DNA of 64,000 bases from Escallonia rubra (taxonomy: Eukaryota > Streptophyta > Magnoliopsida > Escalloniales > Escalloniaceae). Position numbers and translations under genes: made by a program. Below, one piece after another: positions 34,538 through 44,830 of this stretch. Location: NCBI GenBank assembly GCA_033065855.1, contig JAVXUO010000393.1, positions 248,001-312,000 of the forward strand. The letters are read 5' to 3'. The notes under the pieces were generated by a model that saw only the letters and a list, made by a program, of their open reading frames with translations, was not told where the DNA came from and did not search any database. Position 1 is the first letter of the stretch. Each line of letters opens with the position of its first letter.

Positions 34538-35006
34538 TTAGGGTTCACATTGGGGGAAAGAAATTTTTTCACAAGTGCTCCGATCAAAGATTACAACTTG
34601 AAAATCCCACCACCCAAGGTGTTCAAACACTACAAAGTCCCCGAGTTCGAGGCCATGCTGGCGCACGAAGACGTTCCAACCCTCTGCAAATTGCTTTTTT
34701 TGGGGTCGGCCGGGCTTCAGCTTGATTTCAACCTGCCATGCCCCCTTGCGGCTATATAATCTTGCACTGTCATGAATTGTTGTAAATTGATTGGTCAAGG
34801 CTTCCGGTATGTCCTAACAAACACAACACAAAAAATACGTTAGTTTTTAACCAAAACATCAAACCTTTAACACACGACAATACAGAGAAATAGGGATGGC
34901 CTACAAGTTCATTCTCAAACCCCGGCATCATGACTTTGAAAAAGTGTTTGCCTGCCAGGTGCAAGTTGCCAATAAAATCGTTGGTGGTCTCCGATCCAGA
35001 AGCCAT
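34538..35006 (-). CDS. Compact B3-domain DNA-binding protein (MULE cargo)
   Basis: Two exons, 35006-34905 and 34813-34538, joined at GT/AG sites with the frame kept, giving 125 residues. The joined protein reads as a B3 domain: HFFKVMMPGF and ENEL at the end of exon 1, then DIPEAL at the start of exon 2, then WQVEIKL, FAEGWNVFVRQHGLELGD, FVVFEHL and FQVVIFD. The splice falls exactly between the first strand block and the IPEAL helix, which supports the model. It is nearly only a B3 domain, like single-domain REM-type proteins. B3 proteins bind DNA; the GTCCGC palindromes just upstream (35169-35467) are an obvious candidate site, but that is inference. Transposon-borne B3 genes are unfamiliar to me. 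Confidence 0.82.
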
Positions 35007-35168
35007 CGAGGTCGGCGTTGAGGGGAGGACGGATTAACGCCGGAGTTCTGGGCAACCGGAGATGTGGGTGCCGGAGACGGAGTACCGGCAGCAGATGTTC
35101 GAGACAGAGAGAGGTGCCCTCAGATAGGACTGATAGCGATATGATTAATATATATAGTAGGATAGAGT

Positions 35169-35467
35169 TATCCGCCACTTTATATGGCGGACACCAAAAG
35201 TTTTTCTTCGATGACGTTGACGTCCGCTATATTGTATAGCGGACGTAAATGAAGACCAAAAGTTTTACTGCTCATGAGGTCCGCTATATGGTATAGCGGA
35301 CGTGGAAGCCCAAAAGTTTTTCTTCGATGACGTCCGCTATATTGTATCGCGGACGTGAATGAAGACCAAAAGTTTTACTGCTCATGAGGTCCGCTCTATG
35401 GTATAGCGGACGTGAAAGCAGACCAAGAGTTTTTCTGCGATGACGTCCGCTATATTTTATAGCGGAC
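35169..35467. repeat. Palindrome array upstream of the B3 gene
   Basis: Six palindromes at 35169, 35222, 35279, 35332, 35389 and 35445, spaced 53-57 bp, with spacers alternating between two types (AAAAGTTTTTCTTCGATGACG and GACCAAAAGTTTTACTGCTC), so the true unit is a dimer of about 110 bp. The array separates the B3 gene's 5' end from the transposase 3' end. Confidence 0.92.
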
Positions 35468-35614
35468 AAGGCTTAAAAAAAAAAAATTTAAAAAGAGACT
35501 ATACATTTAATTCGATGGCCTCTCATTCTCTCCATTTTTTAATATTTCCAGGCATTCGGAGGAAAAATTATCCCTCCGAAAATTATTACAAATGTCATAA
35601 TGTTGTACAAAAAA

Positions 35615-37912
35615 TTAAAGGTCCACTGCAGCTTGTTCGTCCTCGTCTTCGGCGTCACCTTCTTCCCCGTCTTGCAAACCCCCCGAACTTATCCCCAGTG
35701 CCTTGTAATGGTTCCGCTTGTCGTGGTCGGTCATTTTGTTGCACAATGCACACCTTCGCAGCTTTTTAGGTTGAGTTGCCGTTTCAATAGAGCTTTTCAT
35801 CCGCGTAGATCTCTTGCGGCCTTTCGTTTGCGATATAATTGGGTCCAACAAACAAATATCATTGTCGTCTTCCTCCCCCGGCTCGTCATCTTCTGATACC
35901 CCCGTCGTAGGCTCGGTGTCAATCGCACTGGTGACAGCGGCTGCTTCCAACTGGTCGATGATGGGCTCTTGCTGCTGAGCTACCTCGAGGAGATGTTTAT
36001 AACCGACCATTGAAGCAGCAGCCTTTACGGACAAACGGGTGAAACTCGTCACCAGATGATTATACCGCAACGTCTCCGATTCTTCAAAGTCAGTATACGG
36101 GTGCTCCGGAAAAGCAATGGTACCGTGCAACCTGTTTGCACCTTTCGTCCACCGTGGCAAGACGTATTTATCGGGGATTGTCCTGATATTCTTCTGGGTG
36201 AAAAAGCGCAGAATGTGTCTACACAGGATGCCATGGAACTCAAACTTCTTGCAAACACATGTCACCGAGTCCGTCAATGTGTCGTGGCTCACCGTATACA
36301 TTCTGCGCAGCTTCTCAGGAACGAGGTCATTCACGAGCGAATAAACCTTGTACTCACGCGTAGACTTCTCCGCCACCTTGTTTATACAGTACCGTCCCGA
36401 TTTCTGCAGCTCTACTTGGTATAGCAAGAAGATCTCCTTCGTATAGACTTTGGCACCGTTCAGCTCCAGCGGGGTCTCAAGCAACCTTCTCCTCTGTTTG
36501 TACGTGGTTGCAAAGTCTGCAGCCCTTTCTTTCACGAACAACGACGCAACCGCTTTCTGTGCGGATGTGACGAAACTCTTCAAATTGGTAGTTGTACCCA
36601 CGTAACTATCGAACGTGGCATTCATAGATTCACTCCTGCCCGTCGTTCTCATGCCCGCAGAAAAATGCCTCCTCGTGTAAACGCCAATCCATTGCTCTTT
36701 GAGCTCGTACAAGTGCTGGAGCCACCCGTTGTCTTGCAATGAGTAATCCTGAACAAGCTTTTCCCACCTCTCCTCAAATTCCTCAATAGTTAACGACTTG
36801 CTAACGCACGTGTCAAAATCCTGTTTAAATTCTAGAAACTTTGCGTACACGTGATGCAAACGTTCGGGGTATTTGTTGCTTATGTGCCAAGTGCACAAGT
36901 TGTGTCGAGTATCTGGGAAGACGGTGGCAATAGCCTTCTTCATTGCCAAATCTTGATCGGTGATGATAACGTTGGGTGCTTTGAAGTTCATGGCTTCCAG
37001 CCACACACTAAACAACCATTCAAAAGAACTCTCGCTCTCGTCCCTTAACAAAGCGAACCCGAACAGGATGGAGTGATAATGATGATTGACCCCCGTGAAA
37101 GGGGCAAACGGCATCGAGTACTTGTTGGTACGGTATGTGGTGTCGAAAGTCACGACATCTCCAAAATGCTTATAAGCAAGCCTGGAACGACCGTCGACCC
37201 AAAAAATTGTGCTAACTCGATGCTCGTCGTCAAGTTTATAATCGAAGGTAAACTGCGGGTCCTCCATCTGCATCCGCTTCAATAGGCTCATTGTGGCTTG
37301 AGCATCATTGAGGTCATACGCGGCTCGTCTATGGGTTCGGACCGCGTTGCGAACGTCTGTCGTGTTAAAGTTTAAATTCTGAATTCCCCCGGCCTGTTCA
37401 GCAAGAACATTAATCATGTCGGTAGGTCCTAGACGCGCATCGCTCATTGTGTGAATGAGGCTCCTCGCGACCTTTCCCATCTTCTTGTGTTGATGCATCT
37501 GACTCACCTTAGAAGGGGTTACTAACGGGTGATTGTGTGCCAGTTCCAGGCTGCTAATAAGCCAATGATCTTGCTTGGGTTTATAGCTTACGAACATCTT
37601 GACCTGGCAATTCGTTCGCGCAAAGAAGTCCCGTCTTCTGCGCGAATAGCCTATTTCGTCATCACTGTCCTCGTTGCCTACGCGTGTCTCATTTTGCACT
37701 GGGTTTCTGCCCCTATGGCACTCGTACATACGAGAGCATATCTTTCTCGTTATGTTGCTCGTTCTTGAAGTCTTTATTCTAATGCCAAATCCAACCCTCA
37801 ATGAATACGCTCGGAAACATTCTCCAGCTTCCTCCAATGTTTGAAAGGTTCGTCCTAAATACGGATCACTAGCATCTACGGGGGTGTTGGAGCTCGACAC
37901 GAAATCAGACAT
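35615..37912 (-). CDS. FAR1-type MULE transposase
   Basis: An uninterrupted 765-residue frame. Residues about 20-135 form a FAR1-like (WRKY-GCM1 fold) DNA-binding region ending in LAHNHPL. Residues about 235-440 are the MULE transposase core: Asp257 (TFDTTY), Asp319 (ITDQD) and Glu428 (GRSESMN) fit the DDE triad, with CTWHISNKYPERL between. A SWIM zinc finger follows (Cys552, Cys554, Cys564, His566). The C-terminus has a CALC...H knuckle and an acidic tail. All key residues are present, so it is likely active; it would cut at the TIRs of this element. A 5' UTR intron is plausible (donor at 38357, acceptor at 37927, minus strand). It is read towards the B3 gene, and the promoter lies near 38400. 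Confidence 0.94.
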   Translation of the reverse strand: MSDFVSSSNTPVDASDPYLGRTFQTLEEAGECFRAYSLRVGFGIRIKTSRTSNITRKICSRMYECHRGRNPVQNETRVGNEDSDDEIGYSRRRRDFFARTNCQVKMFVSYKPKQDHWLISSLELAHNHPLVTPSKVSQMHQHKKMGKVARSLIHTMSDARLGPTDMINVLAEQAGGIQNLNFNTTDVRNAVRTHRRAAYDLNDAQATMSLLKRMQMEDPQFTFDYKLDDEHRVSTIFWVDGRSRLAYKHFGDVVTFDTTYRTNKYSMPFAPFTGVNHHYHSILFGFALLRDESESSFEWLFSVWLEAMNFKAPNVIITDQDLAMKKAIATVFPDTRHNLCTWHISNKYPERLHHVYAKFLEFKQDFDTCVSKSLTIEEFEERWEKLVQDYSLQDNGWLQHLYELKEQWIGVYTRRHFSAGMRTTGRSESMNATFDSYVGTTTNLKSFVTSAQKAVASLFVKERAADFATTYKQRRRLLETPLELNGAKVYTKEIFLLYQVELQKSGRYCINKVAEKSTREYKVYSLVNDLVPEKLRRMYTVSHDTLTDSVTCVCKKFEFHGILCRHILRFFTQKNIRTIPDKYVLPRWTKGANRLHGTIAFPEHPYTDFEESETLRYNHLVTSFTRLSVKAAASMVGYKHLLEVAQQQEPIIDQLEAAAVTSAIDTEPTTGVSEDDEPGEEDDNDICLLDPIISQTKGRKRSTRMKSSIETATQPKKLRRCALCNKMTDHDKRNHYKALGISSGGLQDGEEGDAEDEDEQAAVDL

Positions 37913-38634
37913 TGTGAAACAGCTCCCTATATGTAGAAATATAGACTACGCTGAACAATCAAATGACATTTTCAACTGAAAATATTACCTTAAAATTATC
38001 GTGACAAATAGACAAATTTAAGATGACAAATATACCATATACATAATCTCAAAAGTTTCTCATTTTGCTAATTATAGATTTATTGAACATAACAAATTAC
38101 AATTACTAAGAGCGTTAGACAAATTCATCATGCCAAAATACAACAATAGATCTAATAAAAAAATTCGAATTTAAATAGGATAGATGTGCCGAAGTTAGCG
38201 CCCCTCAAAAAAATCCAAAATTAACTACAATAAACTTCTTTAAAGTTAACAAATTAATTTCTAGAACATCATCAGAAATTTATATTTTTTTGCCCAAAAT
38301 AAAAAATATACTTTATCAGTCAATCCACCCAGAAAATATCTGAGATGAGAAACTTACCTTGCTTGAGTGAAGAAGATTGAAGCAAGTTTTACTCGAAGAA
38401 GCTTGAGGGGAGCCAGAAATGGAAGCCAGGTGAACCCGAAGGAGAAGAAAATTTTGCGGGAAGAGCTTGAGAATTTTGCGGGATGAGCTGAGAATTCAGG
38501 AAAGAGAGCTGAGAATCAGGAACCTCGGGGGTATACGGGAAGCACCTGTCCGCGTGCGTGAGGAAATTATTCCGCTCTACTGTATAGCGGATACCTTTTT
38601 TGCTGTCTCGTGTCAGGCAGGGGTCAGTGTCAGG
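37913..38634 (-). promoter_or_regulatory. Transposase upstream region
   Basis: It holds the candidate 5' UTR intron (38357 to 37927) and, near 38390-38530, a purine-rich stretch with repeats of GAGCTGAGAA/GAAGCTTGAG type. One palindrome (38570-38593) lies between it and the right TIR. No other gene is seen. Confidence 0.45.
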
Positions 38635-38921
38635 CTGACGGGACAGGCCCTGACAGGTGTCAGACTAGGGGCCGTCCGCCATACAGTATCGCGGACGACT
38701 TTTTGCTGTCTCCCATCAGGACATTAATGCCCTCCGCGATACTGTGTAGCTGACAGGCGCGGAGGGGCAATTTGGTAAAAAAATCCGTCCGCCATACTGT
38801 ATGGCGGACGTCTGACAGGTTTTGAAAAAGACGCGATCTGGACCGTCCATCTTTCGGGATGGACGGTCAGATCGCATTTGCAACTTCTCCTATTTTGCCC
38901 ACGCTCTCAACGGATCAGCTC

Positions 38922-38923
<2 letters not shown>
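38635..38923 (-). repeat. MULE right terminal inverted repeat
   Basis: The inverted partner of 27565-27855, with the same inner hairpin and three palindromes (38674, 38733, 38787). Differences from the left arm are few. Confidence 0.95.

Positions 38924-38977
<54 letters not shown>
38924..38977. repeat. (TA)n tract, right of the MULE
   Basis: The other half of the TA run split by the MULE. Confidence 0.95.
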
Positions 38978-38980
<3 letters not shown>

Positions 38981-39243
38981 CTACTCAATCACAATTATAC
39001 ATTTTTCATGTACGTAAAACTGATGTGCTCACGAGTGATATATGCGAATAGCATTTTGTCGAATTATTTTGAAACTATTATACATGTCTACAAATAAAAA
39101 GTCAGTTAGAGTATACTTTCTAAAAGTACAAAAATTATATAACCTCAATATAGACGTGATATTTGTACTAATGCACATATAATTCTCTTTGTTAATCCAT
39201 GATATTCAAAACTAAAACTATTACTTACTTATTTGATCTCCCT
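38978..39243. repeat. Host flank, right copy of a 266-bp direct repeat
   Basis: It pairs with 24340-24605. From its right end host sequence continues without a break (CTTGCTATACC, matching copy A near 650). Confidence 0.9.
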
Positions 39244-41154
39244 TGCTATACCAAATGTGCTCATACTAGATCAGTTTTTTAAACAATATAGGCTCATGTT
39301 TTTTGCCATCTCGACGTGACATCCTTAATCCGCTTCTGTTTTAGTTAGAGCGTAGTCACAAAAGTCAAAAAATAAATAAATAAACTTCCAAATGAGACAT
39401 GTCATGTCATGTGAAAATCACGTTTTGATTATGGCCAAGTCAACATTTATGTAAATAGCAAATCCTTTTGTCCTATGAGAATCCTGACTCGTCAAGATCA
39501 CCTTCCAATACGCAATTCCCATAATCAAAGGAGAGGAAGTCTTTCTCTCATTACAATTACGCACCCAGTCCTGGTGCATGGTGAACTTCTTGACCAGGTC
39601 TATAAGTTCTTTCCCTTTCTTGATTTTTTAGGCATCGGAGATTTTTTGCCCAAGTCACCATTTCATGATGTGTGCTGTATGGATCTATTTATGAGTTCAA
39701 TGAAATTGTTCATCACTGTAGCCTATTTAGGTGATACTTTGCATCATCTTAATCAATTATTTTAAATTTGCAGGTAGAGTGGACGCAGATATTGGTTGCA
39801 CATGCATTGTGGCAACTACTAAGAACTATGACGTAAAAAAAATTTAGTCCAATGTGCAATCTCGCTTAAAATTAAAAAGCAACGATTACAATTCCAAACA
39901 GTGGTAAGAGTTAGCAGTTGACATTTTTACAAAGAAGTGTTGACAAACACCAACAACTAGGCCCTCGCACATCATTTCAAAGGTTATTGAGTTTTTAAAA
40001 AGTAAAGGATAGTAGCTAGTGTTGCCGAAAACTCGTTCGCACAGAAAATAAAAAACGATCTTTCTCGCCCTTTTTCCTTATGGAGTCGGTAAGAAAAGTT
40101 TCCACCTACATGCTATCTAGCATTGGATAACAACTTAAAGTCATTCTTCTTTTCCTAGTATTGGATAAAATCAAAGAAAATGTTACCCAATACACAAAAA
40201 AGTTTCAAAGTAGCAGTGAAATTTGAGACCAGTCACGTACGCAAATAACCAAAGAAATACAAACACCCATGTTCCCACACAAATCTTATTGATAACAGAA
40301 GAAAAACAATCCCAGTTATCAAACAAAATAACAGCAGAAAAAGACTAATGAGGAATCCAATTAATTCCCGAAGGGTAAGGATTTCCATCCGTGGGCAGAG
40401 AAATTTAGCTTTATATAGCTAGTTATTGTTTATATTTTGTGTACATAAGTAGTATGGCGTCTTTTTAATTGAAACTTAAAAGGTTAACGTTAATCTCAGT
40501 TCCTTTTCTTATGTATAGTTGCGTTTAGTAATCTTGGACGAAGAAGACCTCTAAAAACTTGTGAAGAATTCTATGGCTCGACTTGAATTGCATCATTTGA
40601 GGGACAATGCAATATAACAGTCAGTTGAAGTTTGAAACTTTAACTTACAAACTAAAACGTACATTTCGCTCATGTCAAATGCTTGTCCGCATCCCAAATT
40701 GTTGTTAGAAGTGTTTCTGTACTAAAGTAATAATGTGTAGCAATAAATCTTCGAGCGAAGATTCATTTCAAACATGAAAATAGACTTTTTAGATCAAAGA
40801 GGGTTTTACTGTCACAAGTGATGGAACCCATTAACGGCGGCGGGGGGGGGGGGGGCGGGGAGGGCATGGTCAAACCGTGATGGTAGCGTAAAACTTTTAG
40901 AAAATCAAGGGAGTTAGGACAACACCACAATCTTAATTCGGCCATTACGTGTCACTGATGATCTTTTAAGGCTAAATAGAGTTCAAACCATGAAAAGTGT
41001 CATGAAACAATTTCTCTTTATCAACTACTCCTACTAGGTTTATGAGCATGCAATGCATACGCAAAGTTACACACTCCGATTAATTTTTTAAGTACAATAA
41101 ATTTTTTGAGCGTAAATAATATTGAGTAAATTACTTCTTCCTAGTTAGTTAGGG

Positions 41155-41199
<45 letters not shown>

Positions 41200-41277
41200 C
41201 TTCCTCTGTATTCTTTCTCTTTCATTCAGAGTCACATTATACGTTACTCATTATTTGTTTTCATACGAACATTATTC
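39244..41277. other. Duplicated intergenic DNA of copy B, no gene seen
   Basis: It pairs with 650-2690 and 8884-9587 of copy A and has the uninterrupted sites for the foldback MITE and the hAT element. It contains a G-run near 40843-40856 and a (CT)n tract at 41155-41193. Confidence 0.7.
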
Positions 41278-42115
41278 ATTTATACTTACTACCTATAAAA
41301 GTATGAATGTTGTAAATTATTTTTGGACGATTATGTCCTCCGTTAATTGCGTCAATTACATTATTACCCTTCTATTATTACTCTCTTTTAAATTTTGATG
41401 AACTTAAAAGAATATTGAGTAATGAATCTATTCTATACATTGAAAAATGAAAAGTGTAATGAGAAAGAAAAACATAACAAATAAATTTGGTTAAAATAAA
41501 ATAAACATTAGATATTGAACTGATTAATGAGAACTGTGAATTTTTTCCCTTACATTTTTAAGTTAGCAAACAATTAACTAATTGAAAAACCTGAAAAACA
41601 AAAACAAAATAAAGACACTGGAATACGTGAAAAATCAATAAAGAAACATAAAATTGTTGGAAAAACAAAAACAGAAAAAAAACCCGAAAAGGGCTAAATA
41701 TCCATCAAAACACTAGACTTAAATATGGTGCCAATTTGAACCGAAAAAATATGTTCGGTTATTGCAGTTGAAGACAGGGTGTTTTGCATTTCTCATTGAT
41801 AAAATATAAAGCACTTGCTCTTGAAAATTATAAATCTTAAATATAAACCAATATAACAGATTACAAAACAAGACGTATGTTCATTCTTTTAATTTCTCCA
41901 TTTGCTTTTATTTTCAACAGTATCACCAAATATTTCTTCAATCCAGAAGCGTACAAAGAATATTTTTAAATATTGAACTGATTACAATTGTGAACATCAA
42001 ATATACATTTCTTGTAAAACAAGTCCTAAAAAAATAAGAACGTAATTAAATTATATTATGTCGATCCCAAAAATAATAATAATATCACCCAAAATATTAC
42101 TCTCGATTATTTTCA
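41278..42115 (+). mobile_element. Helitron-like non-autonomous element (copy B)
   Basis: It begins with ACTACCTATAAAAGTATG and ends near a hairpin-like ACGTACAACGCAC. The interior matches the dispersed repeat at 62640-63450 better than it matches the element at the same place in copy A. No coding capacity; the ends are approximate. Confidence 0.45.
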
Positions 42116-42469
42116 CGTACAACGCACAAGTATTACTAAATTTATTAAAACGTATCACACGAACTTGCAAAGAAATTACGGATTCTAATCTTCATCGTAG
42201 TCGTAGATGCTTTCTTTGGATGCAATCGGGTCTTTTGATATGTATGTCTGTACTCTGTACCTAGTCACATGAACGGGAGGCAGGTTTTGTCATCTGTTTA
42301 ATTGACCTTATAAATCAGCTTTATCAATCTCTATCCTCCATTCGTGACATTCATTGACTGAGGCTGGGTATCTTTGTTTAATGCTTCGAATCTGCTGTCA
42401 CGTCTGTAACCTTAAAATAAAATTTGGGTTTTGGGTTTTGTGGCCGGCTACGTATTGTGATCCGCGCAA

Positions 42470-43077
42470 CGACAAACCGTCCTGAATGTCCATTTTTATT
42501 CGGTTTGGTTGATTTATCGGTTCAATTTGATCGGTTTGTTTTCATTCAAAAAAAATGTTCCTCTACAAACATACGCTACTGTTGTATCCGAATGTTAGTC
42601 GAAATTGAAATTATAATTTTTTTTTGTCTAAATTGCACATAACCCATTACATTTAGTATCTAAGTGCTCCTAATAACATATACTTTACGTATTGTTTAAG
42701 ACATACGTTGCAATAAAAACTCAGCTATGCATTTGTCACTGATGTACGAGAAAGAATGAATAAATATATAAGACATATTGATCACTAGACTTTTATGTTA
42801 TAACTGTTATCATTTTTTTTCTTTTTTGTTAACTTTCAAGGTTTTGTTTATTTAAATTTACTTAGTATCATGCATTTAAAAATTGTCATCGAATGTCACT
42901 AAAAATAAGTTAGTGTATCATAAGCCAATTCGGTTCGGTTTGTGAACGGTTTAAAAAAAGTGAATCGTGGACCGAACCGAGGTCGGTTTGAAAAATGTGA
43001 AATCAAACTATTAAGATCTTTGGACGGTTCGGTTTGATCAGTTCGGATCGGTTCGAACAGTTTGATACTCACCCCTA
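42470..43077. mobile_element. Old hAT-type MITE of the CGGTTCGGTTTGG family (copy B)
   Basis: The counterpart of 11030-11675. The right end runs to GATACTCACCCCTA; the left end is decayed. Confidence 0.65.
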
Positions 43078-44166
43078 ATTGTATGACTGTTACTATGACC
43101 CTATTGCCCTTAGTATTAGTTTAGCAACCAAATTTCTGGAGGTAAATGGAACAGAGTAAGAAAAACAAAGTTCGGATTAATGACCAGCCTTAAGAAAATC
43201 AACTAACCCTCAACCAACAAACAGATTACACAATTCTCTCTTCCTCCCTTTTGATATAGAATACAAAAAGGAAAAAAAAGAGAACTCTTATGTTACTTCT
43301 TTGGTGGCTTTGTTTGGTAGATTACTTGAATTGTTAATTACATTTGTACATGTGTAAGGGTACACGCATATAAAACATGTTCCGCTTGCAGAAGGGACGT
43401 ACCGCTGTAGCAGCTACCAACCCTCCGGAGTCCGGCCGTTTCATGTCATTGCTCTTTCAACATCCCAAACACATTCCAACATCCTTGGAGTACACAAACA
43501 CCACAGGGAGCACATCAACACCCTTAGAGGAGCCCATGCCCTGGTTCTTACCCACGGGAAGTTTGCAGTTAGTTTTTGTGTTGGGGAGAAAACATGGTGG
43601 TAAGTAAGTGTCCACCGTCAAGAGGGCGCACATATACAAGATGAGTTCAATCCGTCTTAAAAGTTTAAGTCGATAGAACTTGGTCCATCCATGTATACAT
43701 GTCAACTTATTTTTCACACTTATTTGCAGTGGGACTAGCATAACTCCAAGTGTACCTCTGACATTTTGGTCCTCAACTATTAAGAAGTCTGTAACGCTTC
43801 TTTTATGCAAATACAACACCGAGGAGAACATTTCTCATGTACAGTGCATATCTTTCTTGTGTTGACACTACTTCCTGAATGAGATGAGCTTGAAGAGGAG
43901 CAGGGTATAGGTCTTGTAACCACATTTTGATGGACAAAACGAAGAGCAGAGCCAATTTGGTCATTAATTTATAGTAATAATGATATAAATATACAAAATT
44001 TATGGCTTAATTAAGCCATCCCAATTCATATTCAGGTTTTTACGGCTTGAAACTCTAGACCAAACAAGAACAACTAGCAAATGAGGCTGAGAAACGCATT
44101 GGGCTTCAATGATTAAATTTTGAGTTGTTTACATGATTGGAATGGGATTGTTCCTATGGTACCAAC
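43078..44166. other. Duplicated intergenic DNA, no gene seen
   Basis: It pairs with 11676-12763. A minus-strand open frame at 43457-43831 is not kept in copy A and shows no known domain. Confidence 0.6.
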
Positions 44167-44822
44167 TAGGGGTGAGCACGGTTCGGTTTGGTTCGGTTTG
44201 AGGGTCAAACCGCAAACCAAACCGTTACCCCTCGGTTTGGAAAATTGTAAACCGAACCAAACCAAACACCATCGGTTTGGACGGTTCGGTTTGGTCGGTT
44301 TAAACGGTTCGGTTTGATCGGTTTGAATCGGTTTGCGTCCATTTAAAGACGTTGTTCACTTGCAAACTACTATTGGATCTAACAGTGATTAAAAATTCAA
44401 GTTATATGTTTTTTAAATTGCATATAATCTTGTTAAATTCAATATATAAGTGATCCTCGATGTATGAGAAAGAATGAGAAAATATTAAACATTTATTGGT
44501 CACAAATTTTTTGTGTTATAAGTGTTCTCATTATTATTTTTTTCTTATAACTTTCAAGATTTGTATATACGGATTTCCTTACTACCGTATATGTGAAATT
44601 GTCAATGAATGTTACTAAAAGTAGAATAACATATCATAGGTCGGTTCGGTTCGGTTTAGAATCGGTTTAGAAAATGTGAACCGTGAACCGAACCGAACCA
44701 AGGTCGGTTTGAAAAATGTGAAACGAAACCATTAAAATCTTTGGATGGTTCGGATTGGATTGGTTCGGTTTGGTCGGTTTGAGCGGTTCGGATCGATTTG
44801 AACGGTTTGATGCTCACCCCTA
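44167..44822. mobile_element. hAT-type MITE, 656 bp, 8-bp target duplication
   Basis: The termini TAGGGGTGAGCA and TGCTCACCCCTA are exact complements, flanked by GTACCAAC at 44159-44166 and 44823-44830. Copy A shows the empty site GGTACCAACAGTGG near 12758. The ends are rich in CGGTTCGGTTTGG repeats. It is the best-bounded member of the family and allows the older members to be classified. Non-coding; 8-bp duplication and TAGGGGTG end fit hAT. Confidence 0.94.
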
Positions 44823-44830
44823 GTACCAAC

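Larger units (their letters stand above)
27565..38923. mobile_element. Large, apparently autonomous MULE with multi-gene cargo, 11.36 kb
   Basis: The ends are inverted repeats of about 290 bp, both reading GGGAGCTGATCCGTTGAGAG inward, with only a few differences, so the insertion looks young. It sits inside a (TA)n tract; a 9-bp ATATATATA flanks each end. It carries a complete FAR1-type MULE transposase (minus strand) plus a plant-mobile-domain/Ulp1 protease gene, two paralogous small basic proteins and a B3 protein, all with open frames and good splice sites. About 22 copies of a palindrome GTCCGC-N11-GCGGAC are spread through it. MULEs with Ulp1-like genes (Kaonashi-type) are known, and plant mobile domains are known from transposons; this combination is unfamiliar to me. 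Confidence 0.93.

Noticed and set aside
43457-43831. 124-residue minus-strand frame
   Set aside because: It is not maintained in copy A (about 11990-12400) and has no recognisable domain.
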